Source of the DNA: Acidimicrobiaceae bacterium
Lineage (GTDB): Bacteria; Actinomycetota; Acidimicrobiia; Acidimicrobiales; RAAP-2
Direction: 5' to 3'
NCBI GenBank assembly: GCA_003152015.1
Contig: PLZF01000041.1
Span: 18,253 to 79,503 of the forward strand
DNA length: 61,251 bases
Below the pieces are notes generated by a model. It was not told the DNA's origin. It searched no databases and saw only the letters and a list, made by a program, of their open reading frames with translations. Positions 56,932-61,251 of this stretch are shown in pieces (the stretch's first letter is position 1; each line of letters starts with the position of its first letter). The position numbers and the translations under genes were made by a program.

Positions 56932-57273
56932 TCAACCCTCCTTCGACGAAGAGGCAGCCGCGGCTTCCGCCCGTCGGCCGGCAACCTTGTCCGGCAACCG
57001 CATCACCTTGTGGCGAAGCACCTCGTCAGCCAAGACGAAGACCCGCTCCATGTCGGCGACGGCGGGTGGCTCGGCGGTGAGCTCGATGACGACGTAGTAG
57101 CCCTCACGCTTGTGCTGGACTTCGTAGGCAAAGGTGCGCTTCCCCCACCGCTCTACCCGACCGGGCTTGCCGTCCTTCGCCTTCAGGGCATCGAGTGCCC
57201 GTTCGAGAACCCCGTTGACCGCAGCCTCGGCGGCGGCAGCATCGAAGATAACCATTGTTTCGTATGGCCGCAT
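56932..57273 (-). CDS. rpsF: 30S ribosomal protein S6
   Basis: The 113-residue protein shows MRPYETMVIFDA, VERWGKRTFAYEVQHKREGY, then YYVVIELTAEPPAVADMERV and VLRHKVMRLPDKV, the complete S6 pattern. A short Ala/Ser-rich tail follows. It pairs with S18 on the platform of the small subunit. ATG 57273 has GGGAGGTGAG before it. It is the first gene of the ribosomal operon. Confidence 0.96.
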   Translation of the reverse strand: MRPYETMVIFDAAAAEAAVNGVLERALDALKAKDGKPGRVERWGKRTFAYEVQHKREGYYVVIELTAEPPAVADMERVFVLADEVLRHKVMRLPDKVAGRRAEAAAASSSKEG

Positions 57274-57394
57274 CTGCGGCTCACCTCCCTCTGGATCGGG
57301 TGACAGTGCACCCGAGCCCCACGGTTGGGGCAGGTCGGAACTGAAAGCCACGTGATTGGCGCGGCCGGAACGACTCGCACACTCTAGCCGGTGC

Positions 57395-58210
57395 CTAGTG
57401 GTACACCTCCGCGTCGGACGGGAAGGCCCCCGATCGCACATCGGCGGCATAGGCGGCCAGGGCGTCGGTGGCCAGCCCAGCCAGCTCGGCATAGCGCCGG
57501 ACGAACTTGGGAGTGGTGGCGTTCAGGCCCAGCAAGTCGTGGAAGACGAGCACCTGTCCGTCACAGTCCGGGCCGGCTCCGATCCCGATTGTGGGGATGT
57601 CGAGGAGCTGGGTGATGGCAGCTCCCAGCCCTTCGGGAACCCCCTCGATCACGATGGCGAAACCGCCGGCGGCGGCAATGGCCTTGGCGTCTGCGGCCAA
57701 CCCCACGGCGGCGGCGTCATCTTTCCCCTGCACCCGGTAGCCGCCCATGGTGTGCACCGACTGAGGGGTGAGCCCCAGGTGACCCATCACCGGTATCTCC
57801 GCTGCCACCAACGCCTCGATCATCGGGACCCGTTTGCGGCCTCCCTCCAACTTCACCGCCCCGGCGCCGGCCCGAATGAGGGCAGCGCCGTTTCTGACTG
57901 TGTCGGCGGCGTCGATGTGGTAGCTCAACCACGGCAGGTCGGCCACGATGAGTGGCCTCGGTTTGGCCCGGGCCACCGCCGCGGTGTGATGCACCATGTC
58001 GTTGATGGTGACCTGCAGGGTGTCCTCATATCCCAGGACGTTGTTGGCCACCGAGTCTCCGACCAGAATCAGGTCGACACCGGCGCCGTCAGCGATACGG
58101 GCCCCGGGGGCGTCGTAGGCGGTGACCATGACGAGGGGTTGATGACCGTCGCGGCGCTTCGAGGCGCGAACGGAGGGAACGGTAATGGGTGCCGGCCGGA
58201 TGTCGGACAT
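57395..58210 (-). CDS. panB: 3-methyl-2-oxobutanoate hydroxymethyltransferase
   Basis: The 271-residue protein has VMVTAYDAPGARIADGAGVD, LVGDSVANNVLGYEDTL (metal Asp), VKLEGG, VMGHLGLTPQSVHTMGGYRV and the catalytic Glu in FAIVIEGVPEGL. These are the PanB signatures. It adds a hydroxymethyl group from methylene-tetrahydrofolate to ketoisovalerate, the first step of pantothenate and CoA synthesis. ATG 58210 follows GGAGGATC. No other pan genes are in the window. Confidence 0.96.
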   Translation of the reverse strand: MSDIRPAPITVPSVRASKRRDGHQPLVMVTAYDAPGARIADGAGVDLILVGDSVANNVLGYEDTLQVTINDMVHHTAAVARAKPRPLIVADLPWLSYHIDAADTVRNGAALIRAGAGAVKLEGGRKRVPMIEALVAAEIPVMGHLGLTPQSVHTMGGYRVQGKDDAAAVGLAADAKAIAAAGGFAIVIEGVPEGLGAAITQLLDIPTIGIGAGPDCDGQVLVFHDLLGLNATTPKFVRRYAELAGLATDALAAYAADVRSGAFPSDAEVYH

Positions 58211-58349
58211 GGATGGTGATCCTCCTGATCGGCCGTCCAGCGCCACGAGGCTGCCGGCGGCATGGTCGACACCGGAACGGTGGCACAGAAGTGTGCTGCG
58301 ATGTCAGGTTACTTCGGGGGCGGGCCGAAGGGAATAGGCGTCGATGACC

Positions 58350-58772
58350 TCAGCCGCGACGTGCCGCCGCTCGGGCGCCGAGGGAAGGGCGCGCCACCGC
58401 CTCGACCCCGGCACCGGCCGGGTACATACGGACCAGGTGGTTCCAGCGGCAGGCGTTACACACTTCGATCACGTAACAGACGACTGGGTCTTTCCGTCGC
58501 CAGTAGCGGGTGAGCTCGGCGTGGGACGTCACGCAGCGTCCCCCGGAGGGAAGGCGGGAACCGAAGACGAATGTCACGTCCACCAACTCGGACTCTTCGC
58601 AGATCGGGCACGGGGCACCGGTGGGTAGACCAAGATGCCCGGCTGCCCTGAGCAATTCAGGATGGGCGTCACACACATCGAGCTTGGACAACCGACCCTT
58701 GCGGTACTCACTGACGACAGAGTTTCGGGCGAGTCGGTACTCGACTTGTCCTCCGGTCGGGGATGTCTGCAC
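58350..58772 (-). CDS. DUF5318 protein with Cys knots
   Basis: The 140-residue protein reads YRLARNSVVSEYRKGRLSKL, then DVCDAHPELLRAA, then CPICEES and VCNACRWNHL. The C-P-I-C and C-N-A-C pairs suggest a zinc ribbon. This is the DUF5318 pattern, found in actinobacteria, with function unknown. GTG 58772 has GGAGG at a suitable distance and is preferred to a start about 100 bases further up. Confidence 0.85.
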   Translation of the reverse strand: MQTSPTGGQVEYRLARNSVVSEYRKGRLSKLDVCDAHPELLRAAGHLGLPTGAPCPICEESELVDVTFVFGSRLPSGGRCVTSHAELTRYWRRKDPVVCYVIEVCNACRWNHLVRMYPAGAGVEAVARPSLGARAAARRG

Positions 58773-58931
58773 ACCTCCGAGCCCTCCAGGTCGGAAGCTC
58801 ACACGTCTCAGGGTAACCCTTCGACCGTGCGAAAGGGCACGGATCTTGATGATTTTCCGACAACCGACTCCCGGCACTCGGCGCTGGTGGTGCCGGAGGT
58901 GGTACGAACCCGTGCCCGGAGGGGGCTGGGG

Positions 58932-59597
58932 TTAGCCGTCGGTGGTGGTCCGGGCCTGGAGCAATGGCCGGAGGGGTGTCCGGGCCAGCCGGACGGCCCC
59001 CGCTGCCACCAGGGGGCGCAGCCCGAAGATGACCACGGCGGCAATCACCGCTCCGGCAATGAGGCCGGCCACCACGTCACCGATGTAGTGCGAGCCGACG
59101 TACACCCGGGCGAAGGCCAATGTCAGCGCCAGCACCGCAGCGGGAATGCCGTAGCGGCGGTCGTAGAGGAGGAGCCCGCACGCCAGGGCGCCGGCCACGA
59201 TGGCATGGTCGCTCGGGAATGAGAAGTCGTTGACCCGACCCACCAGCACCAGGGCGGAGGGATGGACAACGTAGGGGCGCAACTCCCCCAAGCCATGGGA
59301 CAACAGCTGATTGACTCCCAGGGCCACGAACGCCGATGCCGCGGTCAACAGCGGTATGGCCAGCGACCGGGGGGCGTCGGGCCGGAGTCGGGCCGTGACG
59401 ATGGCGAATACCATCAGCACCGCCAGAACCGTCAACCCGGCCCAAAGCGCATAGGCATGCATGAACCCGTGGGCCCAGGAGGTCTGCCGGGCGAAGTGAT
59501 TGAGATCGAGGTACCAGGTGGTGTTGATGTCCTTGGGGGGCAGAACATTGGTCGTCTCGATAAGCACGCCGCAGCGTACAGCCTCAGTCGGTGCCAT
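58932..59597 (-). CDS. PAP2-family membrane phosphatase
   Basis: The 221-residue protein has about six membrane helices. The PAP2 motifs are HGLGELRPYV (C1 end R-P), FSFPSDHA (C2, P-S-D-H) and RVYVGSHYIGDVVAG (C3, R-x5-H-x3-D). The active site faces outside by topology. It removes phosphate from lipid pyrophosphates or phosphatidic acid. The start is uncertain (59621, 59597 or GTG 59567). Confidence 0.88.
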   Translation of the reverse strand: MAPTEAVRCGVLIETTNVLPPKDINTTWYLDLNHFARQTSWAHGFMHAYALWAGLTVLAVLMVFAIVTARLRPDAPRSLAIPLLTAASAFVALGVNQLLSHGLGELRPYVVHPSALVLVGRVNDFSFPSDHAIVAGALACGLLLYDRRYGIPAAVLALTLAFARVYVGSHYIGDVVAGLIAGAVIAAVVIFGLRPLVAAGAVRLARTPLRPLLQARTTTDG

Positions 59598-59645
59598 CCA
59601 CGTCCATCCACGGCCACCCACCGGTTATCGATACGTATGTTGCAT

Positions 59646-59668
59646 TGATATATCGGTCTGATATATCA
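59646..59668. promoter_or_regulatory. Twin GATATATC operator in the padR promoter
   Basis: TGATATATC occurs at 59646-59654 and again at 59659-59667, where it is followed by A. Each copy is itself a palindrome (GATATATC) and the two are 13 bp apart. They lie just before the leader peptide and padR. PadR-type or other dimeric regulators could bind here; TATATC of the second copy may also serve as -10 box. Confidence 0.5.
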
Positions 59669-59675
59669 TGTCGGT

Positions 59676-59738
59676 ATGAATCTCACCCATCCCGAGTGGC
59701 GCCCCGCCCCCGCGTGTGCAGACGCCGCGGGACACTGA
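59676..59738 (+). CDS. 20-residue leader peptide before padR
   Basis: ATG 59676 opens a 20-codon frame (MNLTHPEWRPAPACADAAGH) ending in TGA one base before GTG 59740. Possible -10 sequence TATATC ends 8 bp before the ATG, so the transcript may be leaderless. Position and tight spacing suggest translational coupling with padR. There is no homologue I recognise. Confidence 0.35.
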   Translation: MNLTHPEWRPAPACADAAGH

Positions 59739-59739
59739 C

Positions 59740-60423
59740 GTGCTTGACCTGGCCATTCTCGGTCTTCTTTCGGAGTGCGAGTTCCACGGTTACGAGATCC
59801 GCAAGCGTCTTCGCGACGAGCTCGGGCTCTTCGCCAACATCTCGTTCGGTTCGCTGTATCCCGCGCTGTCACGCCTCGAACTATCGGGAGCGGTAGTCGG
59901 CACCGAGTCGATCGGTGCCACTCCGGCGTCGGCTCCGATCCCCCTCACCGGATCTTTGGGAGGCGAACGGGCCGCCCTGCGGTCGCGACGGGCCGGCACC
60001 ACCCGGGGCACCAAGCGATCGCGCAAGGTCTACCGGATCACCGATACCGGGAGACGGGTCTTTGAAGAGTTGCTGGCCGCCGAGGAGCCTGTAGGAACCG
60101 ACGAGGCCCGCAGCTTTGGTCTTCGCCTGGCCTTCGCCCGCCATCTGGCCCCTCAGGCCCGACTCGGCCTCTTGGAGCGCCGACGGGATCAGTTGATTCG
60201 CCGACTGGCCGCCGACCGGGCCCGCGCCGCCGCCGGTGGTGACTTCGACAGCTACACCCGGTCACTGGTGGAACACAGGACCGAAACCACCCAACACGAC
60301 ATCTCCTGGCTGGACAGCCTCATTGAGTCCGAGAAACAGAAGCAGGCAACACCCCCAACAGACAACCGCAGCACCCGAACCGTCGGGAGCCGCTCCGCAG
60401 CAGCGAAGGGAACTGAACTATGA
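59740..60423 (+). CDS. PadR-family transcriptional regulator
   Basis: The 227-residue protein starts [20 protein letters not shown], the PadR winged-helix signature, followed by [18 protein letters not shown] and [18 protein letters not shown] 45-residue insert between the wing strands is rich in Gly and Arg. The C-terminal helical part is of the longer PadR type. The stop overlaps ino1 (ATGA). In mycobacteria a PadR gene sits before ino1 in the same way, so it probably controls inositol synthesis. GTG 59716 is a possible start. Confidence 0.88.
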   Translation: MLDLAILGLLSECEFHGYEIRKRLRDELGLFANISFGSLYPALSRLELSGAVVGTESIGATPASAPIPLTGSLGGERAALRSRRAGTTRGTKRSRKVYRITDTGRRVFEELLAAEEPVGTDEARSFGLRLAFARHLAPQARLGLLERRRDQLIRRLAADRARAAAGGDFDSYTRSLVEHRTETTQHDISWLDSLIESEKQKQATPPTDNRSTRTVGSRSAAAKGTEL

Positions 60424-61251
60424 GCACCATCCGAGTGGCTATCGCCGGCGTTGGAAACTGCGCCAGCTCACTCATCCAGGGCGTCGAGTACTACAAGGAC
60501 GCCGATCCGACAGAGACAGTCCCCGGCCTGATGCACGTGGTGCTCGGTGACTACCACGTTCGCGACCTCGAGTTCGTGGTGGCATTCGATGCCGACGCGG
60601 CCAAAGTAGGGACCGACCTGGGCAAGGCCATCTTCGGTGGGCAGAACAACACCATCCGCTTTGCCTCCGTGGGCGAACTCGGCGTGACGGTACAGCGCGG
60701 CCCGACGCTCGACGGCTTCGGCAAGTACTACCGCGAGACGGTCGAAGAGTCGCCGGCCGAACCTGTTGACGTGGTGGCAGCCCTCAAGGACTCGCGGGCC
60801 GATGTACTGGTCAGCTACCTCCCGGTCGGCTCCGAGGAGGCCCAGCGCTTCTACGCCGATGCCTGCCTGCAGGCCGGGGTCGGGTTCGTCAACGCTATCC
60901 CGGTGTTCATCGCCTCGGACCCCGAGTGGGCGCGAAAGTTCCACGACGCCGGGCTCCCCATCGTCGGCGACGACATCAAGAGCCAGGTCGGCTCCACCAT
61001 CGTCCACCGGATCCTCACCCGCTTGTTCGAGGACCGGGGCCTGGCTCTCGACCACACCTATCAGCTCAACGTGGGCGGCAACATGGACTTCAAAAACATG
61101 CTGGAGCGCAGCCGGCTCGAGTCGAAGAAGGTGTCCAAGACCCAGGCTGTCACCAGCCAGATCGAAGACAGCGTCCTCTCCGAGGACGATATCCACATCG
61201 GGCCGTCGGATCACGTGCCGTGGCTCCACGACCGCAAGTGGGCCTACATCC
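60420..61251 (+). CDS. ino1: Inositol-3-phosphate synthase, N-terminal part (partial)
   Basis: The first 277 codons, cut off by the window end. They carry [20 protein letters not shown] (NAD loop) and the family phrases [34 protein letters not shown], and [20 protein letters not shown]. This is the short prokaryotic-type synthase of actinobacteria, about 360 residues in full. It makes inositol 1-phosphate from glucose 6-phosphate for phosphatidylinositol, mycothiol and related thiols. The ATG overlaps the padR stop. Confidence 0.95.
   Translation, partial: MSTIRVAIAGVGNCASSLIQGVEYYKDADPTETVPGLMHVVLGDYHVRDLEFVVAFDADAAKVGTDLGKAIFGGQNNTIRFASVGELGVTVQRGPTLDGFGKYYRETVEESPAEPVDVVAALKDSRADVLVSYLPVGSEEAQRFYADACLQAGVGFVNAIPVFIASDPEWARKFHDAGLPIVGDDIKSQVGSTIVHRILTRLFEDRGLALDHTYQLNVGGNMDFKNMLERSRLESKKVSKTQAVTSQIEDSVLSEDDIHIGPSDHVPWLHDRKWAYI

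Noticed and set aside
1-61251. tRNA, rRNA, prophage or intact insertion sequence
   Set aside because: No cloverleaf with TTC loop, no rRNA-like stretch, no phage structural gene and no complete transposase with terminal repeats was found by reading.

Overview
The window is high-GC, gene-dense bacterial chromosome with actinobacterial character. The gene order rpsF-ssb-rpsR-rplI-(dnaB), the padR-ino1 pair, DUF5318 and DUF5522 proteins, a mycofactocin-type SDR, an F420-type LLM oxidoreductase, an ACR3 arsenite pump and many GTG or leaderless starts all point to Actinomycetota, probably a deep or environmental lineage such as Acidimicrobiia. The lineage is an inference from gene content; there is no rRNA or tRNA gene in the window.

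Layout. 1-1.6 kb: cut-off FAD oxidoreductase divergent from a TetR regulator, then a stretch with a decayed MFS transporter. 1.6-5.8 kb: RecB-like nuclease/helicase fusion and an SDR. 6-10.7 kb: an accessory patch with repeat arrays, a Phd/VapC pair, a thioesterase, gene debris (folD tail, transposase-like tail), a DUF2237 pseudogene and its intact duplicate flanking a MazEF-type pair, and a second mazF fragment. 10.7-15.1 kb: SDR / DUF7064-like / aminoglycoside-phosphotransferase-like operon divergent from a serine hydrolase. 15.3-22.7 kb: an operon of a surface protein, an anchored Liv-type binding protein and one 1331-residue polypeptide carrying all four Liv subunits (two permeases, two ATPases). 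22.8-31.4 kb: a lone PIN toxin, a large membrane protein with a Met-rich linker and a W-H-x-H domain, glycerate kinase, amine oxidase and secernin-like peptidase, lipoprotein, DUF5522, a GGDEF fragment and a nucleotidyltransferase-like gene. 31.5-37.4 kb: mycofactocin-type SDR, PaaX regulator divergent from a fatty acid desaturase, pgi, DHA2 transporter. 37.5-39.3 kb: YjbQ, then a fluoride riboswitch controlling crcB-DUF190-crcB. 39.4-50.9 kb: lon, hydrolases, LLM oxidoreductase, an amber-interrupted secreted protein, CoA transferase, EEP enzyme, methyltransferase/LysR pair and a small membrane protein. 50.9-53.4 kb: arsenic locus (arsI-acr3-arsC divergent from arsR, with two matching operators). 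53.5-61.3 kb: dnaB, rplI, rpsR, ssb, rpsF, panB, DUF5318, PAP2, padR and ino1 (cut off by the window end).

How the genes fit together. The clearest functional units are the fluoride-export operon under its riboswitch, the arsenic-resistance divergon, the replication/ribosomal operon, and the Liv-type import operon. Several oxidoreductases, thioesterase/CoA transferase and phosphotransferase genes fit lipid or xenobiotic carbon metabolism. The most unusual items are the four-in-one Liv transporter behind a KstR-like palindrome, the DUF2237 duplication whose dead copy lost three cysteine codons, the Met-rich W-H-x-H membrane protein, and a structured element between rplI and dnaB.
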